From Chitinophagaceae bacterium (GTDB taxonomy: Bacteria > Bacteroidota > Bacteroidia > Chitinophagales > Chitinophagaceae), in contig JADJFD010000003.1 of the NCBI GenBank assembly GCA_016708765.1, forward strand, positions 186,001 through 250,000: 64,000 bases of DNA, read 5' to 3'. Position numbers and translations under genes: made by a program. The notes beneath the pieces were generated by a model, which worked only from the letters and a program-made list of their open reading frames with translations, did not search any database and was not told the DNA's origin. Of the stretch, positions 36,851 to 45,580 are shown piece after piece. Every line of letters starts with the position of its first letter. Position 1 is the stretch's first letter.

Positions 36851-38164
36851 TTGAATAACACAACCATTACTAACTGCATTTTCGCTATAAGTGATTTTGA
36901 ACTGACGAAGAAAAAAGTGCTGAACTGGACAAAACAGTTTGGCACTTTTTGTTTTTTAGATAATCATCAGTATCAGATAAAACCACATGCTTTTGAGTGC
37001 ATTTTAGCAGCAGGAGTAAAAAGAAGCATTAGCTTAAACGCCGGAACTGCCTTAGAACAATTACAAAATTTTATTAATGAAAAGCATTCATGGTTGTTTG
37101 GTCATCTAGGTTATGATTTAAAAAATGAAATCGAAGAGCTTTCATCAGCTAATGCTTCAATGATTAAATTCCCAGATTTGTTTTTTTTTGAACCGAAAGT
37201 TGTTATTAAGCTCTCCGAAATGGAGATTTCTATAGAAGCAGAAAATCCTGAGATGATTTTCAAAAATATATCAGACGAAAGCATAGACGAATTTTTTCTG
37301 CCAGTAGAAAATAAATTGAAGATTGAAAGCAGGCTTTCGAAAGAAGAATACATTTCAACTATAAAAAAATTGCAGCAACATATTGTTCGTGGCGATTGTT
37401 ACGAAATAAATTTCTGTCAGGAATTTTATACAACAAATGCTGTTATCAATCCTGTTGAAGTGTATCTGAAACTGAGCAAAGTTTCACCCAATCCCTTTTC
37501 AGCTTTATACAGAATGAATGATCAGTGGTTAATCTGTGCCAGCCCTGAACGATATATTAAAAAGACGGGGAATAATATTCTATCTCAACCGATTAAAGGA
37601 ACATCAATCAGAATAAAAAATAATGAAATTAAAGATGGCATAAGCCGACAGGATTTATTCAACAGTGCGAAAGACCGGTCAGAAAATGTAATGGTTGTTG
37701 ATCTGGTACGAAATGATCTGGCAAAAATTTGCGAAGAAGGCTCTGTAAAGGTGGATGAGTTGTACGGTATATACTCATTTCCGCAGGTTCACCAAATGAT
37801 TTCAACTGTTAGTGGAACATTAAAAAATAAAATGTCTTTTGCTGAAATAATCAGGGCTACTTTTCCGATGGGATCTATGACGGGTGCTCCAAAGAAAAGA
37901 GTCATGGAGTTAATCGAAGAGTATGAACTAACCAAGCGGGGAATTTTCTCCGGTGCCGTTGGCTATATAAACCCCGAAGGCGACCTGCCTACCGGACAGC
38001 CAGGCTTTGATTTTAATGTAGTAATTAGAAGCATTCTATATAATGCCTCTGCAAAATATCTTTCCTTGCCAGCCGGATCAGGTATTACATTTTACAGCGA
38101 CCCCGAAAAAGAATGGGAAGAATGCCTGATGAAAGCAGAAGCAATGAAAAATGTGCTTGAATAA
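36851..38164 (+). CDS. pabB: Aminodeoxychorismate synthase component I (chorismate-binding)
   Basis: Chorismate-utilising enzyme making 4-amino-4-deoxychorismate for folate. The 437 residues have the N-terminal Trp-pocket-like half and the C-terminal chorismate-binding domain: IVRGDCYEINFCQEF, SPNPFSALYR, SPERYIK, QPIKGTSIR, VMVVDLVRNDL, and the signature MGSMTGAPKKRVMELIEE. The first possible start is TTG at 36851; the next in-frame ATG would delete over 80 conserved residues. pabA and pabC are not adjacent. Distinguished from TrpE and MenF by PIKGT and overall shape. Confidence 0.88.
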   Translation: MNNTTITNCIFAISDFELTKKKVLNWTKQFGTFCFLDNHQYQIKPHAFECILAAGVKRSISLNAGTALEQLQNFINEKHSWLFGHLGYDLKNEIEELSSANASMIKFPDLFFFEPKVVIKLSEMEISIEAENPEMIFKNISDESIDEFFLPVENKLKIESRLSKEEYISTIKKLQQHIVRGDCYEINFCQEFYTTNAVINPVEVYLKLSKVSPNPFSALYRMNDQWLICASPERYIKKTGNNILSQPIKGTSIRIKNNEIKDGISRQDLFNSAKDRSENVMVVDLVRNDLAKICEEGSVKVDELYGIYSFPQVHQMISTVSGTLKNKMSFAEIIRATFPMGSMTGAPKKRVMELIEEYELTKRGIFSGAVGYINPEGDLPTGQPGFDFNVVIRSILYNASAKYLSLPAGSGITFYSDPEKEWEECLMKAEAMKNVLE

Positions 38165-38174
38165 TTGCTACTAA

Positions 38175-39245
38175 TTATCTAGTCTTACTATTAGTTGATT
38201 TGAGCAACTCAGTAATACTTTCATCCAGAATCTGGTACCTATTAGCCACAAAGATGTTCATCTTTTGTGTAGGCAAGCGAAGGTCATATTTGCCGTTCAA
38301 TGCAATCTCATTGTCAAAGCTGGGATTATAACGACTGAAAGCCGCCATATCCATCTCAATATATTTTAAAATAATAGCAGAATTGAACCGGCCTTTTACT
38401 TTATATGAAGTTGATGTTTTTAGTTCTTCCTCTTTTAGGTTAGGGCCTGAATTCAAAACCAAATCTTTCAATTCGCTTTTGGTTACGGTAGTAATACCTC
38501 CTTCTCCCTCAAAAATATAATGAACGCCGATGAATTTCTTTACATGGTTCATGGTTTCATTCGGCAAGTAATTTTGAATGGCCCAGAAATCTTTACTTCC
38601 GCCACTTTTTCTGATTGCCTTTTGCACATTTCCTGGTCCGCTATTGTATGCTGCAATTACGAGCAGCCAATCTCCATATTGAGCATAGAAATCGGTCAAC
38701 AATCTTGCGGCGGCATGAGTGCTTTTGATATAATCTAATCTTTCGTCTTTACCCCCGTTGATTCTCAGGCCGTACTCTTGAGCAGCTGCAGGCATAAAAG
38801 CCCAAGGACCAACAGCCCCGGATCTGGAAATCATGTTGTATTTTAAACCAGATTCAATAACTGCTAGATATTTTAATTCGCCGGGCAAACCGTGTTGCGT
38901 AAGAATTTCATCCATCATATCCAGCTTGGGCTTTGCCCATCCCTTCATATTCTCAAAACCTGTCTTATTCTTTTTAATATAGTTTTGAACAAAACTGATT
39001 GCCATTGGATTTAACTTGGCTCCGGTTACACCATCCCCAAACACGGCTGTAGTAAAAAGATTTTTGAAATCCTTTTTAGGATCATTCTTAGATGTACCAT
39101 CTTGTTGAAGTGAATCTTTATTTACCGTCGTATCACTTAAAACAGCTTGGCTGCTCATGTCCGGCTGAATACCTGCGGCTCTGGCCACTTGTACCAGGAA
39201 AAACCCCGCAACACTCATTACTGTTATTTGCTTTAATTTTCTCAA
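38175..39245 (-). CDS. Lytic transglycosylase (SLT/MltD-type)
   Basis: Exported peptidoglycan-cleaving enzyme of about 356 residues. It has a signal peptide (starting from TTG 39245; a later ATG at 39218 would lose the basic N-region) and the SLT catalytic domain with the glutamate in AVIESGLKYN, GAVGPWAFMP and AAYNSGPGNV. The C-terminal segment with YDLRLPTQKMNIF may be a degenerate substrate-binding module, without a clear LysM pair. Periplasmic or outer-membrane location is inferred. Confidence 0.88.
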   Translation of the reverse strand: MRKLKQITVMSVAGFFLVQVARAAGIQPDMSSQAVLSDTTVNKDSLQQDGTSKNDPKKDFKNLFTTAVFGDGVTGAKLNPMAISFVQNYIKKNKTGFENMKGWAKPKLDMMDEILTQHGLPGELKYLAVIESGLKYNMISRSGAVGPWAFMPAAAQEYGLRINGGKDERLDYIKSTHAAARLLTDFYAQYGDWLLVIAAYNSGPGNVQKAIRKSGGSKDFWAIQNYLPNETMNHVKKFIGVHYIFEGEGGITTVTKSELKDLVLNSGPNLKEEELKTSTSYKVKGRFNSAIILKYIEMDMAAFSRYNPSFDNEIALNGKYDLRLPTQKMNIFVANRYQILDESITELLKSTNSKTR

Positions 39246-39271
39246 ACCTATTGATAATTAACGTTTTAAAA

Positions 39272-40702
39272 TCATTTTACTGCCATAAGCAGGTGCGAAA
39301 TGCGCAGCAAAGATAGTTCATCGAACCGGTTTGACATCACTTGGAGGCCAAACGGCATGTTAATGCTATGTTTGAAGAGTGGGAGAGAAATGGCGGGAAT
39401 GCCGGCCAGATTGGCCATTACTGTATAGATATCAGCTAGATACATGGCGATTGGATCGTCCATTTTTTCACCGGCCTTAAAAGCCGGAACTGGCGAATTT
39501 GGCAGTAAAATGAAGTCAAACTCATTGAAAATCAACTCAATATTGTCTTTTAACAAATTTCTAACTTTTTGTGCCCGGGTAAAGTAAGCATCATAAAACC
39601 CGGCACTAAGCACAAAAGTGCCTAACATGATTCTTCTTTTTACTTCTTTACCAAAACCAACAGACCTACTTTGTTTATAGAACTCTGTTAGTTCAACACC
39701 AGGAGCAGTAGAGCGATAACCATATTTTACACCATCAAAACGGGAAAGGTTTGATGAAGCTTCGGCTGTAGTGAGTACATAATAAGCTGGTACAATATAA
39801 TCGAGCAATTCAAAATCTACAGCCTCAACAATATGACCTTCTTGTTTGATAAGTTCTATCTTCTTTTTAATGGCAGCACTTATTTCGGGGTCGAGGCCGG
39901 GATGTGATAAAGCAGTTTCAAAATAAGCGAAGCGATATTTTTTTTCGGTGGAAAGCTCTTTAGAATAAGCAGGAACTTCTTTGTGAGAAACAGTGCTGTC
40001 AAATTCATCTGCCCCAGCCATTACTTCCAATAAAAGAGCAACATCAGGAATGTTATTTCCTAGAATTCCTATCTGATCGAAGGAAGAAGCGTAGGCAATA
40101 AGGCCATAGCGGGAAATTCTGCCATAGGTCGGTTTAAGCCCTATTATGCCGCAGAAATCTGCCGGTTGACGAACAGAACCTCCGGTATCGCTACCCAAGG
40201 AAACCATACAACAGCCAGCCTGAACTGCTACTGCAGAACCACCGGAAGATCCGCCTGGCACTCTTGTCTCATCCAATGCATTCAACACCTTTCCATAAGC
40301 CGAATTTTCATTGGTGGAACCCATGGCAAATTCATCACAATTTAGATTCCCAATAATGATGGCTTCTTCCGCAAGCAAACGTTCTACAGCTGTTGCAGAA
40401 TAGATGGAAGTAAATTTTTTTAGAATATTTGAGGATGCGGAAATGTTATGGTCTTTGTAACAGATAACATCTTTTAATCCGATGACGACACCATGTAGTT
40501 TTCCAATAGGAAGACCAGCTTTTCTTTTTTCATCTAGTTCTTTGGCCTTTTGTAAAACCTCATGAGTGTACACCTCAATAAATGCATTAAGATGTTTTGT
40601 TTCATCTATGCGTTTCAGGTAATGTTCAACTGCAAGTAAACAGGTTACATTACCTTCCTGTAATTGGGCATGGTATTGCTCAATAGAAGTGAACTCAAAC
40701 AA
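39272..40702 (-). CDS. gatA: Asp-tRNA(Asn)/Glu-tRNA(Gln) amidotransferase subunit A
   Basis: Amidase subunit of GatCAB, which converts mischarged Glu-tRNA(Gln) or Asp-tRNA(Asn). At 476 residues it shows the Ser-cisSer-Lys amidase triad: Lys in IGLKDVICYK, Ser in PGGSSGGSA and Ser in GSDTGGSVRQPA. The start appears to be TTG at 40702; no ATG lies upstream before a stop in frame. gatC is 14 kb away (54022-54312) and gatB is outside the window. tatA lies 38 bp upstream on the same strand. Confidence 0.95.
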   Translation of the reverse strand: MFEFTSIEQYHAQLQEGNVTCLLAVEHYLKRIDETKHLNAFIEVYTHEVLQKAKELDEKRKAGLPIGKLHGVVIGLKDVICYKDHNISASSNILKKFTSIYSATAVERLLAEEAIIIGNLNCDEFAMGSTNENSAYGKVLNALDETRVPGGSSGGSAVAVQAGCCMVSLGSDTGGSVRQPADFCGIIGLKPTYGRISRYGLIAYASSFDQIGILGNNIPDVALLLEVMAGADEFDSTVSHKEVPAYSKELSTEKKYRFAYFETALSHPGLDPEISAAIKKKIELIKQEGHIVEAVDFELLDYIVPAYYVLTTAEASSNLSRFDGVKYGYRSTAPGVELTEFYKQSRSVGFGKEVKRRIMLGTFVLSAGFYDAYFTRAQKVRNLLKDNIELIFNEFDFILLPNSPVPAFKAGEKMDDPIAMYLADIYTVMANLAGIPAISLPLFKHSINMPFGLQVMSNRFDELSLLRISHLLMAVK

Positions 40703-40740
40703 AAGCGATGACTTTAGCGTAAGAAAAAATCAATAGAGGA

Positions 40741-40956
40741 TTACTCTTTTACAGAGTTTTTTACATCATTTGCACTTTCCTCAATCTCTTTCTTCACATT
40801 GGTTTTGGCATCATTAAATTCACGGACACCTTTACCTAATCCACGCATCAGTTCAGGTATCTTTTTACCTCCGAATAAAAGTAATACGATAACGAGGATG
40901 ATGATAATCTCGTTAGTACCCAGCACACCCAATAATGTAGGTTGTATCATAATCAT
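40741..40956 (-). CDS. tatA: Sec-independent translocase protein TatA/E
   Basis: Small membrane protein of the twin-arginine translocon. The 71 residues comprise one N-terminal transmembrane helix (EIIIILVIVLLLFG), the hinge FGGKKIPELMRGLGKG and an amphipathic charged helix, typical of TatA. Start ATG 40956 (MIMIQ) or ATG 40950. A -7 box TATCTTTG on the minus strand (40970-40977) lies 13 bp upstream. tatC is not nearby. Confidence 0.95.
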   Translation of the reverse strand: MIMIQPTLLGVLGTNEIIIILVIVLLLFGGKKIPELMRGLGKGVREFNDAKTNVKKEIEESANDVKNSVKE

Positions 40957-41023
40957 GTAAATTAGAAGCCAAAGATACTAAGTATCGAAAAAAAAAGGGA
41001 TAATTAGTTGCTATAAATAAAAA

Positions 41024-41046
41024 AAGCTTTCCTATGTGGAAAGCTT
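41024..41046 (-). terminator. Terminator of rplS
   Basis: Perfect 9-bp stem AAGCTTTCC/GGAAAGCTT with a 5-nt loop; on the minus strand followed by TTTTTTTATTTAT. Confidence 0.85.
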
Positions 41047-41068
41047 CTTACTTATATTGAGTACGATA

Positions 41069-41437
41069 TTATTTTGCTGAAGTAGCAACTGCCATACGCT
41101 TTTCACGGATTCTTGCACTTTTACCGCTACGGCTACGCTGGTAGAACAATTTAGCTCTGCGTACATTACCGGTTTTGTTTAATACTATTGAGTCTACATT
41201 TGGAGAAAAGAATGGAAAAACTCTTTCTACACCTATTCCGTCAGAAATCTTACGAACAGTAAAGCTTGCAGTAGCGCCAGTTCCTTGTTTCTTAATCACA
41301 TCTCCTTTAAAAGACTGGATTCTTTCTTTGTTTCCTTCTATAATCTTATAGTTAACAGTAATGTTGTCACCAGCTTTGAATTTTGGAAATTCTTTATTAC
41401 CAGTTAGCTGCTCATGTACAAATGCTATTGCGTTCAT
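41069..41437 (-). CDS. rplS: 50S ribosomal protein L19
   Basis: Large-subunit protein at the 30S-50S interface. From ATG 41437 it is 122 residues with the typical core: AGDNITVNYKIIEGNKERIQSFKGDVI, FTVRKISDGIGVERVFP, and the basic C-terminal KLFYQRSRSGKSARIREKR. An upstream extension in frame is non-conserved. The usual trmD-rplS linkage is absent; the gene has its own promoter and terminator. Confidence 0.96.
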   Translation of the reverse strand: MNAIAFVHEQLTGNKEFPKFKAGDNITVNYKIIEGNKERIQSFKGDVIKKQGTGATASFTVRKISDGIGVERVFPFFSPNVDSIVLNKTGNVRRAKLFYQRSRSGKSARIREKRMAVATSAK

Positions 41438-41457
41438 ATTCCTGATTTTTAGGAGGG

Positions 41458-41489
41458 CAAAGGTAAGGTTGCAAGGCAGAAATACCAAA
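41458..41489 (-). promoter_or_regulatory. Full -33/-7 promoter of rplS
   Basis: On the minus strand TTTG (41486-41489), a 20-bp spacer and TACCTTTG (41458-41465) match the Bacteroidota consensus TTTG-N19-21-TAnnTTTG, about 20 bp before the rplS start. Confidence 0.65.
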
Positions 41490-41536
41490 TATAAAAAATC
41501 AAAATTGCAGCTTATGCAGGAATTTCTCAAGCCCTT

Positions 41537-41614
41537 AAATTTCAAAAGAGAAAATTCCAAATCCTAATCGACAGTCTGCAATTGGGATTTGGAATTTTTT
41601 ATTTGGAATTTGAT
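41537..41614. repeat. Heptamer array (AAATTCC family) between rplS and rny
   Basis: Units of 7 bp: AAATTTC, AAAAGAG, (one extra A), AAATTCC, AAATCCT, then inverse units AATTGGG, ATTTGGA, ATTTTTT, ATTTGGA, ATTTGAT. Left and right halves are inverted. The array runs up to the rny stop codon. Same family and architecture as 25473-25549. Confidence 0.75.
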
Positions 41615-43187
41615 TATCTCGCAACGTTTACAGCTCTTTTCTCTCTGATAACTGTAACCTTTATTTGCCCAGGGAAGGTCATTTCGGTTTGAATCTTCTG
41701 AGCAATCTCGAATGAAAGCTTATCAGACTCCTGATCAGTTACTTTATCTGCTTCTACAATAACTCTCAATTCCCTTCCAGCCTGAATGGCATAGGCTTTT
41801 TCTACCCCATCATAAGCCATAGCAAGGTTTTCAAGATCTTTGATACGCTGCAGGTATTGCTGCATAATTTCCCTTCTGGCACCCGGTCTTGCTCCGCTTA
41901 TCGCATCACAAGCCTGCACAATAGGAGAAATTACATATTGCATTTCCATCTCGTCGTGGTGAGCACCGATTCCATTTACAACTGAAGCATTTTCTCCGTA
42001 TTTCTCTGCTAGTTTTGCCCCAAGCAAAGCATGGCTTAATTCACTTTCTTCGTCGGGTACTTTCCCAATATCATGTAATAATCCTGCTCGTTTAGCCAGT
42101 TTTACCATGTTTTGTGGCATTCCCAATTCAGCAGCCATTGTAGCACAAAGATTAGCTGTCTCACGGCTGTGCATCAACAAGTTTTGGCCATATGAAGAGC
42201 GGAAACGCATACGTCCAACCATTCTTACTAATTCTTTATGAAGGCCATGAATGCCCATTTCTATTACCGTTCTTTCACCTATTTCTCTTACTTGGTCTTC
42301 AATCTGCTTTTTGTTTTCTCTACTACTTCTTCAATTCTGGCAGGGTGAATACGTCCGTCTGTAACAAGACGCTGTAAACTCAAACGGGCAATTTCACGAC
42401 GTAGCGGATCAAATGAAGAAAGCAAAATAGCTTCTGGTGTATCATCTACAATAAGGTCAACACCTGTTGCAGCTTCAATTGCACGGATATTTCTTCCCTC
42501 ACGGCCGATTATCTGGCCTTTAATTTCATCACTTTCAAGATTGAAAACAGTAATAGTGTTTTCAATAGCATGTTCAGCAGCAGTACGCTGAATGGTTTGA
42601 ATGACTATTTTTCTGGCTTCCTTATTCGCTTTTTGTTTCGCATCATCAATTATTTCTTGCTGAATAGCTACTGCTTGTGTATGAGCTTCATTTTTCAGAC
42701 TTTCTATTAATTGAGATTTTGCTTCTTCAGCTGTAAGGTTGGCTATTTTCTCCAAGCGACGGATATGTTCTTCCTGATGCTTTTCTAATTCGGTCCTCTT
42801 GATATTTACCAATTCAATCTGGCGATTCAGGTTTTCTTTAATTACATCATTTTCTTTTGCCTGCTTATCAAGATTTCCTTCTTTTTGGTTGACGGATTGT
42901 TCTTTCTGTTTGATACGGTTTTCCGCATCGTTCATCTTTTTCGTTTTTTCAAAGGTTTCTTTATCTTAAACCGATTTTAGTTGAACGAAATTTTCTTTAG
43001 CTTCCAGTTCTTTCTCTTTCCGGATAGTTTCAGCTCTTAACTGAGCTTCTTTCAAGATCGTTTGTGACTGGAGTTCTGCTTCTTCTACTTTTTTGTTGGC
43101 GTTTTTGGCAAAAATAACTTTACCCAGTATAAGGCCCACTATAAGTGCAGCGGCACCTATGATGATAGATAATATATTCGAATCCAT
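41614..43187 (-). CDS. rny: Ribonuclease Y (frameshift and in-frame stop in this sequence)
   Basis: Membrane-anchored endoribonuclease initiating mRNA decay. The full span would encode about 524 residues, the usual length. Order: N-terminal membrane helix (IIIGAAALIVGLILG), long coiled coil, KH domain (IKGQIIGREGRNIRAIE), HD domain (LLHDIGKV, GAHHDE). Two defects: an in-frame TAA at 42966-42968 in the coiled coil, after which the same frame continues (DKETFEKTKK), and a one-A deletion near 42310 where KTKKQIEDQVREIGERT is restored by adding A. All functional motifs survive, so error is likely. Confidence 0.92.
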
Positions 43188-43396
43188 GAATGTGTTTGTT
43201 TAGATGTTGCACAATGCTATTTCTTAATAATTAATTTTCCGCTAGTTATCGGATAGTTAGCGAAGATACAAAACGGCAACCTAAGTAAGAAAATTGAAAA
43301 AGGGGGTTGCCACTTGTAAAAAAATGGCGCAATTCAGGACTTTTAGGCGGGCAACAGGATTTATTTGAAGTAAATTGCAACACTAAAAATTAGTAA

Positions 43397-44569
43397 ATGA
43401 AAAAACTCCTTTTGATATTCCTTGCTATTCCATTTGTTTCGCAGGCTCAGGATAATGGGAAATCTTTTAAGTTAGTTGGAAAGGCCAAAAAACTGACCCA
43501 TCAGGCAGAGTGGGTGTATTTGCAATACAGAACTAACGGAGATTGGAAAACAGATAGTGCCCAAGTAAAAGATGGAAAATACCAGCTTGCCGGGAAAATT
43601 GAAGAACCGGTACAAGGCAGATTAAGAGTAAAATATAGTGAAACTGCCGATGGTAATAAGATAGCAATGGTTTCTGGAAGAGATATGGTCTCTGTTTTTT
43701 TAGAACCCGGTAAAACAAAAGTGGCCTCAGTTGATTCCTTCAGCAATGTACAGGTTAAAGGTTCTTCTGCTCATATTGAATTTGCAAAATTAAACCTGGC
43801 AACGAAACCCTTTAATGACAGATCAAAACCACTAATTGAAAAATACAGAGAGTATGCTAAGTCGAAGGATAAGGCAAATCAAAGTAAAATTGAAGAACAG
43901 CTTGATGCTATTGACAGTGAAATGAAGGAGAAAGTATATGGTGAATATGTAAAAAACAATCCCAATTCTCCGTTGGGCTTATATGCTCTTCAGCAATATG
44001 CTGGTTGGGATATAAATGCGGATAAAGTGGAACCTCTTTACAATGCTTTGTCAGATGCAAATAAAAATTATCCTTCAGCAGTTGCTTTTAAAGAAAATCT
44101 TGACATAGCAAAGAAAACGGGTATCGGCAAAATGGCGATGGACTTTACGCAAAATGATACATTAGATAACCCAATCCGGTTTTCATCATTTAAAGGTCGT
44201 TATGTGTTGATTGATTTTTGGGCAAGCTGGTGCGGACCTTGTAGAGCCGAAAACCCAGCTGTTGTAAAAGTGTTTAACAAGTATAAAGACAAAAACTTTC
44301 ACATCATCGGTGTTTCACTAGACAGAGCAGGCCAAAAAGAAAAATGGATGAAAGCTATTCATGATGATAAACTTGACTGGACTCAGGTTAGTGATTTGAA
44401 ATTCTGGGATAACGATGTGGCCAAACAATATGGTATCAAAGCCATTCCTCAGAATTTATTGGTTAACCCAGAAGGAATAATTGTAGCAAAAAACCTGAGA
44501 GGCGAAGATCTAGAGCAAAAACTTAGCGAATTTATAGATGGTAAAAAGGCATTTATCCCGAAGCCATAA
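43397..44569 (+). CDS. TlpA-like thiol-disulfide oxidoreductase with DUF4369-type N-domain
   Basis: Exported thioredoxin-fold protein of 390 residues. Signal peptide (ending SQAQ), an N-terminal beta-rich domain of the DUF4369 type, a helical middle, then an AhpC/TSA-thioredoxin domain with active site WCGPC near residue 277-281 and the cis-proline region AIPQNLLV. Such proteins reduce periplasmic disulfides, often for cytochrome maturation or stress. It is inserted between zapA and rny. Confidence 0.92.
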   Translation: MKKLLLIFLAIPFVSQAQDNGKSFKLVGKAKKLTHQAEWVYLQYRTNGDWKTDSAQVKDGKYQLAGKIEEPVQGRLRVKYSETADGNKIAMVSGRDMVSVFLEPGKTKVASVDSFSNVQVKGSSAHIEFAKLNLATKPFNDRSKPLIEKYREYAKSKDKANQSKIEEQLDAIDSEMKEKVYGEYVKNNPNSPLGLYALQQYAGWDINADKVEPLYNALSDANKNYPSAVAFKENLDIAKKTGIGKMAMDFTQNDTLDNPIRFSSFKGRYVLIDFWASWCGPCRAENPAVVKVFNKYKDKNFHIIGVSLDRAGQKEKWMKAIHDDKLDWTQVSDLKFWDNDVAKQYGIKAIPQNLLVNPEGIIVAKNLRGEDLEQKLSEFIDGKKAFIPKP

Positions 44570-44588
44570 ACTTAGTGAAGCCATTCTT

Positions 44589-44615
44589 AAAAACCTGCCA
44601 TTGGCAGGTTTTTTT
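44589..44615. terminator. Bidirectional terminator between TlpA-like gene and zapA
   Basis: Stem AAACCTGCC/GGCAGGTTT with a 3-nt loop, a T-run on the plus side and A's on the other. It lies between convergent genes 44569 and 44614. Confidence 0.85.
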
Positions 44616-44907
44616 ATTTCTCAGACAAGTGACTATCCAATAGCTTTTCGATTGAGCTTAATTGCTCTGAAAGGTTTAGTTTTTCGATACCTGCGGCTGT
44701 GCCAGCATGTTGTTCTGTTGCGTACCAGATTAAAACCATGGCGATATAGTCCTGCATATCCTTTCCGGCAAACATGGTTTTGAATTCAAGAATCTTGTCA
44801 TTGATAGTTTTCAAGGTCTTTCTTACCACTTCTTCATCAGATGGATTGATTTTAATCCGGTAAGTACGGTCGCCGATAAGAGCTGAGATAGGAATTAATT
44901 CACTCAT
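44614..44907 (-). CDS. zapA: Cell division protein ZapA
   Basis: Small FtsZ-ring-associated protein that cross-links FtsZ filaments. The 97 residues contain the ZapA N-domain (ISALIGDRTYRIKINPSDEEVVRKTLKTINDKI) and a C-terminal helix. It is in the pheT, coiled-coil, zapA order seen in related genomes, but here a short plus-strand gene lies between zapA and the coiled-coil gene. Confidence 0.88.
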   Translation of the reverse strand: MSELIPISALIGDRTYRIKINPSDEEVVRKTLKTINDKILEFKTMFAGKDMQDYIAMVLIWYATEQHAGTAAGIEKLNLSEQLSSIEKLLDSHLSEK

Positions 44908-45030
44908 AAACTTGGTTTTTTCAATAACATTTTATTATATTAGATGCCCATTACTTTTTCATTTAGTAGAAAATCAAAATCCGGTTAAGTGCTCCTTTGG
45001 AAACGATTTAAAAATATTTAAACGTTTACC

Positions 45031-45285
45031 ATGTTTGCTAAAATTAAGTCTTCCTTTTTTATTGACTCATTGCGGCTTCAAATTAATACACCAAAAGGCA
45101 ATTTTCTGCGTGGTGTGTTGAAAGATGATACCGGCATTGTATGTCGCACAATTGAAAAGAACATTTTATCCGAAGGAGAAGAAATGACTTGGACAGGATT
45201 AAATGATTTGCCGTATGGACGATATACACTGGAACTTTCGCACGGCGAGGATGAAATGAAGTTAAATCTGGTGAAAAGAGTATAA
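45031..45285 (+). CDS. 84-residue hypothetical protein resembling a sorting-domain fold
   Basis: Predicted 84-residue protein from ATG 45031 without a signal peptide. The C-terminal half (LPYGRYTLELSHGEDEMKLNLVKRV) follows the pattern of type IX C-terminal sorting domains: a Gly-Tyr-Thr strand, a turn with an acidic Gly, and a final K-L-x-x-LVK strand. The lack of a signal peptide makes secretion unlikely, so a cytoplasmic beta-sandwich is more probable. It sits on the opposite strand between zapA and the coiled-coil gene. Function unknown. Confidence 0.65.
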   Translation: MFAKIKSSFFIDSLRLQINTPKGNFLRGVLKDDTGIVCRTIEKNILSEGEEMTWTGLNDLPYGRYTLELSHGEDEMKLNLVKRV

Positions 45286-45292
45286 CCGAAAA

Positions 45293-45580
45293 TCACTGAC
45301 CTAACATCGAAATACAACGATCAATTTCTTTCAGATAACCATTAATTCTTTTTTCAAAATCTTTTTTATCAGCTTCACTCATTTCTCCTGTACTCACTTT
45401 TAAAATACTTACTTGCTGCTTCAATTCATCAACGCTTTTTTGTTGCGTAGTCACCTTTTGTTTAGCCTCACTTAACTCTTCTTTTAGTAGTTTATTTTCT
45501 TTAACGACAGCAGTATGCTCCTTCAATAAAAGTTGAAGTTTTTCTTGAATACGTTTCAGATGTTGTTCTGTATTGCTCAT
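45293..45580 (-). CDS. Short coiled-coil protein, division-associated neighbourhood
   Basis: 95 residues, almost wholly predicted coiled coil (LKRIQEKLQLLLKEHTAVVKENKLLKEEL, then VDELKQQVSIL), with no other domain. It overlaps the pheT stop by four bases, so it is translationally coupled to pheT. Position between pheT and zapA, and a ZapB-like build, suggest a cell-division helper, but this is inference from context only. Confidence 0.75.
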   Translation of the reverse strand: MSNTEQHLKRIQEKLQLLLKEHTAVVKENKLLKEELSEAKQKVTTQQKSVDELKQQVSILKVSTGEMSEADKKDFEKRINGYLKEIDRCISMLGQ

